From assembly GCF_000761245.1 (NCBI RefSeq), contig NZ_AWOR01000001.1, forward strand, positions 744,001-808,000: a DNA stretch of 64,000 nt, in the 5' to 3' direction. A program made the position numbers and the translations under genes. This stretch comes from Comamonas testosteroni. GTDB taxonomy: Bacteria; Pseudomonadota; Gammaproteobacteria; Burkholderiales; Burkholderiaceae_C. Position 1 is the first letter of the stretch; each line of letters starts with the position of its first letter. Below, one piece after another: positions 1 to 8,927 of the stretch. Below the pieces are notes generated by a model. The model was not told the origin of the DNA. It searched no databases and was given only the letters and a program-made list of their open reading frames with translations.

Positions 1-216
1 GCCCAGCCGCTGTATGAAGCGCGTGACCGTGGCATTCGAGACCCCTGTGAGCTTGGCCATCTCGGCCGCCGCGTAGCTCGACAGATTGCCGGGAAAGTCC
101 AGCAGGAATTCCGCCAGCCGCCGCTCCGAGGGCGGCAGCTGCGGCAGGGCCGCACGCACGCGAGCAATGAAGGAATGGGCTTCGGCGGGTTCCGGGTTGG
201 AGGAGCTGGAGTTCAT
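1..216 (-). CDS. MurR/RpiR-family transcriptional regulator, N-terminal part
   Basis: Only the first 72 codons lie in the window; the gene runs off the left edge. From the ATG at 216 the reading frame is open to base 1. It shows the N-terminal helix-turn-helix of the RpiR family: a stretch with LPPSERRLAEFLL, then SYAAAEMAKLTGVSNATVTR as the recognition helix region. These proteins usually carry a C-terminal SIS sugar-phosphate-binding domain and control sugar or amino-sugar catabolism, but that part is outside the window, so the ligand cannot be guessed. It lies 87 bp downstream of mutL on the same strand and is probably a separate unit. Confidence 0.8.
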   Translation of the reverse strand, partial: MNSSSSNPEPAEAHSFIARVRAALPQLPPSERRLAEFLLDFPGNLSSYAAAEMAKLTGVSNATVTRFIQRLG

Positions 217-303
217 GACGGCGAATGGCAGGCGGGCCCGCTGATCTGCCGGCCCGCTGTTTTGGTCGATAACGGCAATGTAGCGGCTATTGCAGCCCTG
301 CCA

Positions 304-2601
304 TCAGCGTCCGCGCAGAAACAGCGCATCCAGCTCCTTCATGCTCAGCTGGCGCCAGGTGGGGCGGCCGTGATTGCACTGGTCGGAGCGCTCGGTCACC
401 TCCATCTGGCGCAGCAGCGCATTCATCTCGTCCAGCGTGAGCTTGCGTTTGGCGCGCACCGCGCCGTGGCAGGCCATGGTGGCCAGAATCTCGTTGCGCG
501 CGCGCTGCACCACGGTGCTGGCGTCATGCTGGGCCAGCTCGGCCAGCACGCTGCGCGCCAGCTCCACGGCATCGCCCTGGGCCAGCGTGGCCGGCACGGC
601 GCGCACGGCCAGGGTTTTGGGCGAGAAGGGAGAGACCTCCATGCCCAGGGTCAGCAAGGTCTCGACATGGGCTTCGGCCGTGGCGACTTCCTCGGGCGTT
701 GCGGCAAAGGTGGCGGGAATCAGCAGCGGCTGGCTGGGAATCTGCTGGTCGCCATTTTCCGTATTCACGGCGCTCTTGAGCTGTTCATAGACGATGCGCT
801 CGTGGGCTGCATGCATGTCCACGATGATCATGCCCTGGCTGTTTTCGGCCAGGATATAGACGCCGTGCAGCTGGGCCACGGCCCGGCCCAGCGGCCAGAC
901 CGGGGCGCTGTCTGTCGCAGCCGTTACGGGGGGCTGCGTTGCTGGCGCTGCGGCATGTTCGGCAGCTTGCATGGCTGCAGCCGGCTCGGCCGCAGCTGCA
1001 GTTGCAGCCTTGACAGCGACCTGCGCAGCGGCTGGCGTTTCCTGCATCTGGGGAGCAGGCGCTTTTCGCTGAAAGTAGCTGGACTGGCCCGAAGGGCGCA
1101 GCCTGATGCCTTCGTCCTCGGGCTGAGGCACGGGGCTTGGCATGGCCGTGGCGTTGGTGATCGTGGTCGTGGTCGCGCCGCTGGCAGATTCAGGTGTTGC
1201 GGGTGGCGCAGGCGTTGACGCAGGTGTTGTCGAAGGTGTTGTCGCAGGCGTGGCAGCGGTGGCACTCGCCGGGGCTGGTGCCGCAGTCGCCATCTGGGGC
1301 GCGGGCTCTGCTTGCGCTGCGGCTTCGCGCATGGGCTCCCAGAGCTTGGCCAGGTCGCGCACGGGATTGCCGACGGCGGGCTCGCCAAAGCTCATGCGGG
1401 TTTGCGGCCAGGCCGGGGCTGCGGCTGGCTTGGTCGCGGCCTTGGCTGCCACAGGCGTGGCTGCGCCGTCGTCGATCAGGCCGGGCTGGCGCGCGGCTTC
1501 CTGAGCCGCCGCCTCGACCACGGCTGCGGCGCGCGGCGTGGCCAGCGCGTTCTCGATCGCGTGGCGCACCGCCTGGTGGACTTCGCGGCTGTCGCGAAAG
1601 CGCACCTCGATCTTGGTGGGGTGCACGTTCACATCCACGCGCGCGGGGTCGATCTCGATGTAGAGCGCGTAGACCGGCTGCTTGTTGCCATGCAGCACGT
1701 CCTCGTAAGCAGAGCGGGCCGCATGCGTCAATACCTTGTCGCGTACAAATCGGCCGTTAACGTAGCAGAACTGCTGGTCGGGACGCGAGCGAGCCGCGTC
1801 CGGGATGCCGGCGCGGCCCGTGACATGGACGGGGCCGGCCCAGTGATCGACGGCCACCGAGTTGTCGACGAACTTGTCGTTGAGCACATCGGCCAGGCGG
1901 CGCGACAGGGCTTCGTCGGGCGTGCTGCCGGCAGCGCGCCATTGCTCGACCAGCTTGCCTTCATGCCAGATGGCAAAGCCCACATCGGGCCGGGCCAGCG
2001 CATGGCGACGCACGGACTCTATGCAATGCGCGAGTTCGGTGGCATCGGTCTTGAGGAATTTGCGGCGCGCGGGCGTGGAGAAGAACAGCTCCTTGACCTC
2101 CACGGTCGTGCCCTGGTTGCGTGCGGCGGGGCGCAGCTCGCCGCTGCGGGCGTCCAGCAGATAGGCCGAGTCCTGACCTGCGGGGCGCGAGAAGATGGAG
2201 GTTTCCGATACCGAGGCAATGGCGGCCAGTGCCTCGCCGCGAAAGCCCATGGTGGCCACGGTTTCCAGATCGTGCAGATCGCTGATCTTGCTGGTGGCAT
2301 GGCGGCGCAGGGCCACGGGAAGCTCGTCGCGCGGGATGCCGCAGCCGTCGTCTTCCACCGCGATCAGGCGCACGCCGCCGGCCAGCAGGCGCACGGTGAT
2401 CTGGGCAGCGCCCGAGTCCAGAGCGTTGTCCACCAGTTCGCGCACCACGGAGGCGGGGCGCTCGACCACCTCGCCGGCAGCGATCTGGCTGATCAGCTCA
2501 TCGGGCAGGTCGCGAATCGGCCGGCGCACGGGGGCAGCCTGATCGGCGGTTTCGGTAGGGGAGGGGGGGAGTTCAGGGCTGGTTGCGTTCACGGCAACCA
2601 T
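304..2601 (-). CDS. mutL: DNA mismatch repair protein MutL
   Basis: A 765-residue GHKL-ATPase protein that links MutS mismatch recognition to downstream excision. The N-terminal ATPase carries ISQIAAGEVVERPASVVREL, the Mg-binding Asn in VDNALDSGA, DDGCGIP and TMGFRGEALAAIAS. The middle third (about residues 350-560) is a low-complexity Ala/Pro/Thr-rich linker, longer than in E. coli MutL (615 aa), which explains the length. The C-terminal dimerisation domain ends with the conserved CNHGRPTW motif and FLRGR. The linker is very repetitive at DNA level and makes long spurious ORFs in other frames. No neighbour appears functionally linked. Confidence 0.97.
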   Translation of the reverse strand: MVAVNATSPELPPSPTETADQAAPVRRPIRDLPDELISQIAAGEVVERPASVVRELVDNALDSGAAQITVRLLAGGVRLIAVEDDGCGIPRDELPVALRRHATSKISDLHDLETVATMGFRGEALAAIASVSETSIFSRPAGQDSAYLLDARSGELRPAARNQGTTVEVKELFFSTPARRKFLKTDATELAHCIESVRRHALARPDVGFAIWHEGKLVEQWRAAGSTPDEALSRRLADVLNDKFVDNSVAVDHWAGPVHVTGRAGIPDAARSRPDQQFCYVNGRFVRDKVLTHAARSAYEDVLHGNKQPVYALYIEIDPARVDVNVHPTKIEVRFRDSREVHQAVRHAIENALATPRAAAVVEAAAQEAARQPGLIDDGAATPVAAKAATKPAAAPAWPQTRMSFGEPAVGNPVRDLAKLWEPMREAAAQAEPAPQMATAAPAPASATAATPATTPSTTPASTPAPPATPESASGATTTTITNATAMPSPVPQPEDEGIRLRPSGQSSYFQRKAPAPQMQETPAAAQVAVKAATAAAAEPAAAMQAAEHAAAPATQPPVTAATDSAPVWPLGRAVAQLHGVYILAENSQGMIIVDMHAAHERIVYEQLKSAVNTENGDQQIPSQPLLIPATFAATPEEVATAEAHVETLLTLGMEVSPFSPKTLAVRAVPATLAQGDAVELARSVLAELAQHDASTVVQRARNEILATMACHGAVRAKRKLTLDEMNALLRQMEVTERSDQCNHGRPTWRQLSMKELDALFLRGR

Positions 2602-2650
2602 TCTAGGCGGCTGTACAAACCGGCCGGCAAGTGAGTTTTTTGGGGGGGCG

Positions 2651-2688
2651 AAAACACAAAGAGCCGCCGGAATATTTCTGGCAGCTCT
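2651..2688 (-). terminator. Rho-independent terminator of the glycine-zipper gene
   Basis: On the minus strand an 11-bp stem (arms 2678-2688 and 2660-2670, one G-U-type pair and one mismatch) is followed by TTTGTGTTTT. It lies just after the lipoprotein gene at 2713-2958 and before mutL, so it probably insulates the two. Confidence 0.55.
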
Positions 2689-2712
2689 TCGTTCAGTCCG
2701 CAGGCGCAGGAC

Positions 2713-2958
2713 TTAGTGGCGGCGGTAGCCGCCCTTGGTCAGTTCGTTACCGATCAGAGCACCGGCGGCAGCACCGCCGATGGTGCCCACGGGGCCTCCA
2801 AACAGCACGTTGCCCACGGCACCGCCGGCCACGGCACCTGCGCCGATACCGACTTGCTGACGGCTGGGGCCATGGGCGCAGCCGCCCAGTGCCAGGGCAC
2901 CGGTCAGTGCGGCTGCCAGAGTCAGGGCCTTGCCATAGCGCATGGTGAATGTCTTCAT
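2713..2958 (-). CDS. Small glycine-zipper lipoprotein (OsmB-like)
   Basis: An 81-residue predicted lipoprotein. A hydrophobic signal (residues about 8-27) ends in a lipobox-like LALGGC with the lipidated Cys at about residue 27. The mature part is a glycine zipper with alternating small residues (GAGAVAGGAVG, then GGAAAGALIG), typical of the two-helix 2TM glycine-zipper family to which OsmB belongs. Such proteins sit in the outer membrane or periplasm and are often envelope-stress induced; the exact role is unknown. The gene is a close paralogue of the one at 8712-8927, with the same zipper ending in GALIGNE. It is monocistronic with its own terminator. Confidence 0.8.
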   Translation of the reverse strand: MKTFTMRYGKALTLAAALTGALALGGCAHGPSRQQVGIGAGAVAGGAVGNVLFGGPVGTIGGAAAGALIGNELTKGGYRRH

Positions 2959-3339
2959 GTTCGTATTCCTCTCGTCGTGCTAGTTATGGAAAGCGGTCTG
3001 GTCTCTGTGCCCACTCCTGCACATGCGGGAGGCTGGAGACACCGGGCTTTGTTGGCCAGGGGGCCGATGTCGTGATTTGCAATGCACGGCTTGCGGCGAC
3101 ACATCTCTACTGTGCCAGCAGAAATGGCAAGCTGACGTATTCTTGACGTTTAGTTTTATCAAAACTTGTAACAAACCAGCATTAAGAGGCCGGCCTTGTT
3201 GCAGTCTGCAAGCAGCTGTGAGTTTGCTCTCAAAAACATGGCGCTCCAGCAAGGGGGGGAGCGTCTGCGGGCTTTGGGGGCGCAGTACATTACTGGCCGG
3301 CGTACGCCGGTATGCCAATTCATTTTTGAGGACCGTGTT
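2959..3339. other. Intergenic region between divergent lipoprotein and dedA genes
   Basis: No coding region is supported here. The left part should hold the promoter of the lipoprotein gene. The right part holds a candidate promoter for dedA at 3144-3173 and a leader of about 160 nt. Long reading frames crossing this stretch on either strand match no family and lack ribosome-binding sites. Confidence 0.6.
3144..3173 (+). promoter_or_regulatory. Candidate sigma-70 promoter of dedA
   Basis: TTGACG (3144-3149), 18 bp, TGTAAC (3168-3173). The -35 box is good and the -10 is a 4/6 match. This is inference from sequence only. Confidence 0.35.
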
Positions 3340-3996
3340 TTGGAAATCATTCAGTTTCTGATCGACTTCATCCTGCATATCGACAAGCATCTGGAAGCCT
3401 TTGTCGTGGCCTATGGGCCCTGGGTGTATGCCCTGCTGTTCATCATCGTGTTTGTCGAAACCGGTGTGGTGGTCATGCCTTTCCTGCCCGGTGACTCGCT
3501 GATGTTCATCGTCGGTGCGCTGTGCGGTGCCGGCTACATGAGTTATCCGCTGGCGGTGGTGGTGCTGCTGGCTGCAGCCATCCTGGGCGACCAGAGCAAT
3601 TACACGATAGGTCGCTACCTGGGGCCCAAGGTGTTCCAGTGGGAGGATTCGCGCTGGTTCAACCGCAAGGCTTTTGACCAGGCCCACAACTTCTATGAGC
3701 GTTATGGCGGCGTGACCATCATTTTGGCGCGCTTCATGCCTTTCATCCGCACCTTTGCACCTTTCGTGGCCGGTGTGGCGCATATGAGCCGCGCCAGGTT
3801 CAGCCTGTTCAATGTCGTGGGGGCCGTGTTGTGGGTGGTGGGCATCAGCGCCGCAGGCTACTTCTTCGGCAATATGGAGTGGGTGAAGAACAATCTCGAG
3901 AAAATCATCTGGGGCCTGATCCTGGTGCCCGGTTTGATCGCCATCTTTGGTGCCTGGCGCGCCGGCAGGCAGGAAAAGACTGGCAAGCCTGCCTGA
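3340..3996 (+). CDS. DedA-family inner-membrane protein
   Basis: A 218-residue polytopic membrane protein of the DedA/SNARE-associated family, thought to act as lipid scramblases or flippases, for example recycling undecaprenyl phosphate. Family hallmarks are visible: FVETGVVVMPFLPGDSLMF early, GDQSNYTIGRYLG in the middle, and RFMPFIRTFAPFVAGVAHM, which carries the conserved Arg and Pro residues. The chosen start is a TTG at 3340 with GAGGA seven bases upstream. It gives the usual DedA N-terminus (EIIQFLIDF); a longer reading frame upstream adds 48 residues with no family resemblance. It is followed by a strong bidirectional terminator. Confidence 0.88.
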   Translation: MEIIQFLIDFILHIDKHLEAFVVAYGPWVYALLFIIVFVETGVVVMPFLPGDSLMFIVGALCGAGYMSYPLAVVVLLAAAILGDQSNYTIGRYLGPKVFQWEDSRWFNRKAFDQAHNFYERYGGVTIILARFMPFIRTFAPFVAGVAHMSRARFSLFNVVGAVLWVVGISAAGYFFGNMEWVKNNLEKIIWGLILVPGLIAIFGAWRAGRQEKTGKPA

Positions 3997-4017
3997 GTCA
4001 ATGATCGGACATGCAGC

Positions 4018-4046
4018 AAAAGGGGCGCAGCAGTCGCCCCTTTTTT
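4018..4046. terminator. Bidirectional terminator between dedA and the dual-receiver gene
   Basis: Perfect GGGGCG/CGCCCC stem (4022-4027 with 4035-4040), flanked by AAAA on the left and TTTTTT on the right, between convergent genes. Confidence 0.85.
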
Positions 4047-4072
4047 GTCGCTTTGCCTGGCAGGTCTGCCGC

Positions 4073-5014
4073 TCACTTCCACAGGCCGGTGACGCGCTTG
4101 CGCAGGCTTTTGAGGCTTTGCACGATGCTGCCAAGGAGCACGCTGTCGCTGCTGGCCTCCTTGTCCTCGGCCACTTGGTGACGGTGGGCCAGCTCGGGCG
4201 ATATGCGAAAGCGTCCGTGCTCCTTCATCGCGGCAGACACGGCCAGTTGCAGCACGCTCTTGCGCAGCGGCTTGGTGGCAAAGCGAAAGATTTGGCTCGT
4301 GTTGATGAGACGGATCACCAGATCGGCATCGCTAGCGCGGGTGAGCATGACGGTATTGATCAGCGGGTAATGGCGCTTGAGCAGATGCAGAAAGTGGCCC
4401 ACGTCGGTATTGCCGACACGTGCCTCGGTGACGATCACTCCCACATCGTGTCTGGACAGCAGGTCGATGGCATCTTTCACTGATTCGGCCGTCAGGCAGG
4501 CGTGGTCCTCGCCCAGTAGCTGGGCCATGGCGTTGAGATCCGAGTGCTGGTCGTCGATGATCAGTACCTGCGGGCGTTGCGAATCCTGCGCCATGAAATC
4601 CTGCACTGCCTGATCGGTCGGGACGGCGGCCACCCGCGCCGCGCTGCCGGCCTTGACGGCCGAGGCGATGATCGCCTGGATTTCCGCATGGTCCCAGGGC
4701 TTGTTGATAAAGCGAAAGACTTCGCCTTCGTTGACCGAGCCGACAATCGCCGCCAGGTCCGAGTAGCCGGTAAGCAGCAAGCGCATGGCTTGCGGCTGCA
4801 GCCTGCGCACCTGGGCCAGAAACTCGATGCCAGTCATGCCCGGCATGCGCTGATCGCTGACGACCACATCGATCTGCGTGCTCTGCAGGATCTGGAGAGC
4901 TGCGGCACCTGAGGTGGCAGTGTGGACTTCGTAGTCCTGACGAAAGATTATGCGTAGCTGGTTAACTACACGCTCCTCGTCGTCCACAAAAAGAATGCAG
5001 GGACGCATGTCCAT
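4073..5014 (-). CDS. Dual-receiver response regulator; second receiver lacks the phospho-Asp
   Basis: A 313-residue protein with two receiver domains and no obvious output domain. Domain 1 (about 5-120) is complete: Asp11/Asp12, phosphoacceptor Asp54 in VVSDQRMPGMTG, and Lys105 in FINKPW. Domain 2 (about 148-260) keeps the acidic pair in VLIIDDQHSD and Lys248 in ATKPL, but the acceptor position is Glu197 (VIVTEARVG), so it cannot be phosphorylated normally and may mimic the phosphorylated state. The C-terminal 50 residues are charged and unassigned. It is the last gene of a leftward operon after a cytochrome c peroxidase and a sensor kinase, which is its likely phosphodonor. Confidence 0.88.
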   Translation of the reverse strand: MDMRPCILFVDDEERVVNQLRIIFRQDYEVHTATSGAAALQILQSTQIDVVVSDQRMPGMTGIEFLAQVRRLQPQAMRLLLTGYSDLAAIVGSVNEGEVFRFINKPWDHAEIQAIIASAVKAGSAARVAAVPTDQAVQDFMAQDSQRPQVLIIDDQHSDLNAMAQLLGEDHACLTAESVKDAIDLLSRHDVGVIVTEARVGNTDVGHFLHLLKRHYPLINTVMLTRASDADLVIRLINTSQIFRFATKPLRKSVLQLAVSAAMKEHGRFRISPELAHRHQVAEDKEASSDSVLLGSIVQSLKSLRKRVTGLWK

Positions 5015-5053
5015 AGTGGATTTCCTCTTCGATTGGGTTTCTTGGGGCTGCGC

Positions 5054-6898
5054 TCAGTCAGAAAACAATGTGTCTGCACTGCTGGCTGCCTTTTCGGGTG
5101 TTGTGGCGGCATTGCTCAGGGGGAGCAAGATGGTGAAGACGGTGCCGGCATCCTTGACGGTGTCTATCAGGATGCGACCACCGTGCTCTTGAATGATCTT
5201 GAAGGAAATCGACAGGCCCATGCCCGAGCCCTGGCCAATGGGCTTGGTGGTGTAGAACGGGTCGAAGATGCGGGGCAGCACCTCCTCGGGAATGCCGCTG
5301 CCGTTGTCCTGTATCTCGATCAGCACCATATGCTCTTCGGGCGCTATGCTGGTGCGCAGCGTGATGATGTTGGGCGTATCGCGCTCGGGCATGGCCTGGG
5401 CTGCATTGGTGATCAGGTTCAGGAAGACCTGGTTGATCTGGGACGGCGAGCCCGAGATCTCGGGGATCTGGCCGTAGTCTCTGCGGATCTCGATATGGTT
5501 CTTGAGCAGGTTGCGCGCCAGCAGCAAAGTGCTTTCCAGTCCGGCCTCGACCGAGAAGTTGGTGATGCGTTCTCGGTCCAGGCGGCTGAAGTTTTTGAGG
5601 TTCAGCACGATCTCGGAAATCTGTTCGATGCCGTGCACCCCATCGTCGAGCAGCTTGTTCATTTCAGGCATCACCTGCTGGTCGCTGAGGTCGGCAGCCA
5701 ACTTCTCGACGCGCTGGAAATAATGGTTCAGCAGCTGTTGGTCGCGCTGCGGCGCTCGCATGGCCTGGGTAAGGGCCTTGCTGTGCTGGCTCAACTCGTC
5801 CAAAGGACCCAACTGGTCGCGCACGATGCTGAAAGTGCTTTTGACATAGGCCAGCGGCGTGTTGATCTCGTGGGCGATGCCGGCCACCATCTGGCCCAGG
5901 GCAGACATCTTTTCGGATTGCACCAGCTGGACCTGTGATTCCTGGAGCTCCTGGTGGCTGCTCTCCAGTGCGGTATTGGCCTGGGCCAGCGTGTTGTTGG
6001 TCTGGTTGAGCAACTGATAGTTGCGAAACAGTTTCCAGCCTGCAAAAGCCAGCAACAGCAGCAGCAAGGTCGAGTAAATGGCCAGCGCGCGCTGGTAGCC
6101 TTGCAGGCCTGTGAGCAATTGGTCGTTTTCTTGCGTGTGGGCGTCGGACAGATCGTCGATGGCCTTGGCGGTCGGCAGGCTTGCCAGCGTCTGAAGCAAT
6201 TGGTTGCCACGTTCTTGCTGGCGCAGCATGGAGTGGACATGGGCGACAAAGGTGTCGGCCAGCGTCCGCAGATCCTGGCTTTGGGCCAGGGCTTGCAGGG
6301 CGGTGGCGTTGTCGCTGATCAACTCGCGCAGCTCCGGGTCGGGCGTTTGAGCGTAGCTCATGGAGCTGGCCAGTATCTGGCTGAGCATCTCTTCGGCGTG
6401 CTGTCGCTGCCCCGGGGCCTGCGAGCTATTGCGCAGCGCCTGCGCCAGCTCGGTGGCGGCCAGGGGGAGAAAGCGTGATGAGTTCTGCAAGATCGCGTTT
6501 TGCGATTTGAAGTGCTCGATTGACGCAATTTTTTTCTCCATCAGCTCGCTAAAGTGATCGAGCAGCGGACGCATGCGGGAGACGCTCTCATGCCTGCCCA
6601 GCCAGTATTCGGCGGTGGTTTCGCCCAGCTGCTTTTCCAGCTGTGCGATCAGCGGCAAAGGACTTGCCACCTGATCGTAGTTGGTGCTCAGGCCGGTCTT
6701 GGCGCGTAGCACGTCCACGTTCCAATCCGCGTCTACCTGTTTGAGGTTACGCAGCGTGCCGATGATTTCATTGCTGGCGTTGAGATTGATGGCGCGGGTC
6801 TGCAGCACCAGGAACACCAGTACGGCAATGAGCAGGAGAGCGACCAGTGCATAGGCCCAGCGCAGCGAACCACGCCTGGGTATCGATTTTTTTATCAT
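5054..6898 (-). CDS. Sensor histidine kinase with DAHL-like periplasmic sensor
   Basis: A 614-residue membrane kinase. There are transmembrane helices at about 15-33 and 271-288, with an all-helical periplasmic region between them. Its NVDVLRAKTGLSTNYD segment resembles the DAHL (double all-helical) sensor domain. A coiled coil (about 295-330) leads into the HisKA box MSALGQMVAGIAHEINTPL with His343, then the N box (FLNLITNAAQAMP), DNGSGIP and GQGSGMGLSIS of the ATPase. The start at 6898 lies 7 bp after the peroxidase stop; a longer reading frame would overlap that gene. It probably phosphorylates the dual-receiver protein encoded 39 bp downstream. Confidence 0.9.
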   Translation of the reverse strand: MIKKSIPRRGSLRWAYALVALLLIAVLVFLVLQTRAINLNASNEIIGTLRNLKQVDADWNVDVLRAKTGLSTNYDQVASPLPLIAQLEKQLGETTAEYWLGRHESVSRMRPLLDHFSELMEKKIASIEHFKSQNAILQNSSRFLPLAATELAQALRNSSQAPGQRQHAEEMLSQILASSMSYAQTPDPELRELISDNATALQALAQSQDLRTLADTFVAHVHSMLRQQERGNQLLQTLASLPTAKAIDDLSDAHTQENDQLLTGLQGYQRALAIYSTLLLLLLAFAGWKLFRNYQLLNQTNNTLAQANTALESSHQELQESQVQLVQSEKMSALGQMVAGIAHEINTPLAYVKSTFSIVRDQLGPLDELSQHSKALTQAMRAPQRDQQLLNHYFQRVEKLAADLSDQQVMPEMNKLLDDGVHGIEQISEIVLNLKNFSRLDRERITNFSVEAGLESTLLLARNLLKNHIEIRRDYGQIPEISGSPSQINQVFLNLITNAAQAMPERDTPNIITLRTSIAPEEHMVLIEIQDNGSGIPEEVLPRIFDPFYTTKPIGQGSGMGLSISFKIIQEHGGRILIDTVKDAGTVFTILLPLSNAATTPEKAASSADTLFSD

Positions 6899-6905
6899 GG
6901 CGTGT

Positions 6906-7913
6906 TCAGGGTTCTTGAGCCCAATGCTCCAATGGCTGGCCATCGAGTTCGCCAGTCAAGGTGTGAAGAAACTTGATGATGTATTTCTTGTCCAGCTCAG
7001 GGGCACTGCGGCCGAGCTGATAGCGGAACATCACATCGACTGCGTCTTCAAGCGTCTTGGCCGATCCGTCATGGAAGTAGGGGGCCGTCAAGGCCACATT
7101 GCGCAGACTGGGGACCTTGAACACATGCTTGTCATCCGGGTTTTTGGTGACGTTGTAGCGCCCGAGGTCAGCGTCGCTCGGCTTGCCTCGCTGGCTGAAA
7201 TAGTCACCCATGACGCCAAAGGTCTGGAACATGTTGCCGCCGACATTGACGCCCTGGTGGCAGGCCACGCAGCCATAGGACTTGAACAGTTGGTAGCCAC
7301 GCAGCTCGTCCTGGCTGAGTACGTTCTTGTCGCCGCGCAGGTGGCGGTCAAAGCGCGCGTTGGGAGTGATGAGTGCCCTTTGGTAGCTGGCCAGTGCATC
7401 GGCGATGTTGCTGGCATTGATGCCGGTGTTCGGGTAGAGCACCTTGAACTCGGCGCTCAGTGCTGCGTCACCGGACAATTTGCCCAGCACCTGCGCCCAG
7501 GTGGTGTTCATTTCGTTGGGGTCATGCAGGGGACCTTTCACCTGCTCTTCGAGTGACGCGGCGCGGCCGTCCCAGAACTGGCGAAAGTTGTAGCGGCTGT
7601 TGAGCACGGTGGGCGTGTTGACCTTGCCCAGCCGTCCCTGTACGCCGCTGGACAGCGCCTGACGATCGGCTCCGCCCTTTTTCACCTCGTGGCAGCTGGC
7701 GCAGGAGATGGAGTTGTCGGATGACAGCCTTGTATCGTTGAACAGCTTACGTCCCAGATCCACCTTGAGCGGGTTTTCCTGCGTACTGGTCGGAATCGGG
7801 GTAATCGGCTCCTGGGGCGGGGCCTGGGCAGTAGCCCAGCCACATGTGGCCAAGGCTGCAAGTAGACCGAGGAATTGAAATTGGCGGTGACGGCTGGTGG
7901 ATTGGTGGTCCAT
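6906..7913 (-). CDS. Di-heme cytochrome c peroxidase
   Basis: A 335-residue periplasmic peroxidase of the CcpA/MauG superfamily, which reduces H2O2 with electrons from small cytochromes. A signal peptide covers about residues 1-31 (cleavage near ATAQA). Two heme c sites are visible, CASCH at 71-75 and CVACH at 215-219, together with the family stretches FWDGRAASLEEQ and VPSLRNVALTAPYFHDG. The ATG at 7913 is preferred over the longer frame because the signal peptide starts there; a GGAG lies about 11 bases upstream. It is first in an operon with the sensor kinase and dual receiver, suggesting a redox or peroxide signalling unit rather than simple detoxification. Confidence 0.9.
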   Translation of the reverse strand: MDHQSTSRHRQFQFLGLLAALATCGWATAQAPPQEPITPIPTSTQENPLKVDLGRKLFNDTRLSSDNSISCASCHEVKKGGADRQALSSGVQGRLGKVNTPTVLNSRYNFRQFWDGRAASLEEQVKGPLHDPNEMNTTWAQVLGKLSGDAALSAEFKVLYPNTGINASNIADALASYQRALITPNARFDRHLRGDKNVLSQDELRGYQLFKSYGCVACHQGVNVGGNMFQTFGVMGDYFSQRGKPSDADLGRYNVTKNPDDKHVFKVPSLRNVALTAPYFHDGSAKTLEDAVDVMFRYQLGRSAPELDKKYIIKFLHTLTGELDGQPLEHWAQEP

Positions 7914-8711
7914 CTTTGCTGATTCTCCGGTGCGCCAACCGGCTCCCATGCATGACGTATGCGAGTGCCAGATGCAGCAGCGGCAGCGCTGGCGCACGAG
8001 GACAAGCAAAGCAGGAGGTACCGGATTGGTAATGGACAAATAGTGGGGGTGCACTGGCCTGTGACCAGACGGCACAGTTGCTGCGCCATCAGGGTTGGAG
8101 ACCCCCTTTTGCTTTTTTCTTGCGCTGTTGGGTAGTGGTCAGCGCACTTTTGAGCGATGCCGATGCGTGTGGCAAAGGTTGCTCAGTTGAGCGTAAGCGC
8201 ACGCTCTTGGAGGTTTGTTTGCGCTAATCAAATGAGTGGTCATTTGTGGCAAAAAATGATGCTGTTTGCTATTTTTTCGTCTTGACTTAACTGTTTTGCA
8301 TGTTGTCGTATCTGTGTGCCCGCAGAGCGATCTGCATTTACCCATTTCTTAGTAGATGTGGTTATGCCTTCTGCTCACACCCCGTGCCCACGAAGGGCTC
8401 CTATCGCAGCTCGGCCAAGTCCGCGCCTGTACTCCTAAGCGCGAGTTTTCAAGGACTCGGTCAAAGTCCGATGAATCGCCGTAGAAACACGTGGCTAGCG
8501 CTTGTGGCAAAGGTCAGAAACCAACGTTGCCGTGATTCACTTATCTGCTGAATTTGAGTATCCATAAGAAATTGCCCCGGATAAATCAGAACTGTCTGAA
8601 AAATCTCGTGAACTGCCAAAGGCATTGCCTGAGCTCAGCAGCATGAGAAATTTAGATCCGTTCGACTATGCCGGGGCTTTCTCGTTGGACATTCAGGTCG
8701 GATCGAGGCGC
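7914..8711. other. 798-bp intergenic region with no supported gene
   Basis: Base composition is more AT-rich than the neighbouring genes. Short open frames exist (for example 8139-8345 minus and 8300-8551 plus), but they match no family and have no clear ribosome-binding site. It contains TTGACT at 8282-8287 and, near 8490-8505, the inverted form of the recurring CAAGCGCTAGC motif. It should hold the promoter of the peroxidase operon; I see nothing else firm. Confidence 0.5.
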
Positions 8712-8927
8712 TTATTTGCGCTTGCCTACCTCGTTACCAATCAGCGCGCCTGCTGCAGCGCCGCCTACGGTGCCCAAAGTGGAACCAAACAGTGCATCAC
8801 CGACCACGCCGCCGGCAACGGCGCCGACACCGGTGCCGATCTGGGCATTGGTGGGGGAGGTGGAGCAGCCTGCCATGGCAAGCGTGAAGGCTGCAGACAC
8901 GGTGATGGCAAGAGTTCGCAGTTTCAT
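8712..8927 (-). CDS. Small glycine-zipper lipoprotein (OsmB-like)
   Basis: A 71-residue lipoprotein. The signal peptide ends in LAMAGC, placing the lipidated Cys at about residue 20. The glycine zipper follows as GTGVGAVAGGVVG and GTVGGAAAGALIGNE, with a short basic tail GKRK. The ATG at 8927 has AGGAGAG about six bases upstream, which decides the start against a frame 37 codons longer. It is paralogous to the gene at 2713-2958. The family is associated with the cell envelope and often with osmotic or stationary-phase stress, but the molecular function is unknown. It stands alone between the peroxidase operon and amiC. Confidence 0.82.
   Translation of the reverse strand: MKLRTLAITVSAAFTLAMAGCSTSPTNAQIGTGVGAVAGGVVGDALFGSTLGTVGGAAAGALIGNEVGKRK

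Noticed and set aside
2980..4134. 384-codon minus-strand frame across dedA
   Set aside because: It runs through the dedA gene, its terminator and the end of the dual-receiver gene; no ribosome site or domain.
8139..8551. Short open frames in the 7914-8711 spacer
   Set aside because: No ribosome-binding site, hydrophobic segment or recognisable motif; sequence looks non-coding on both strands.
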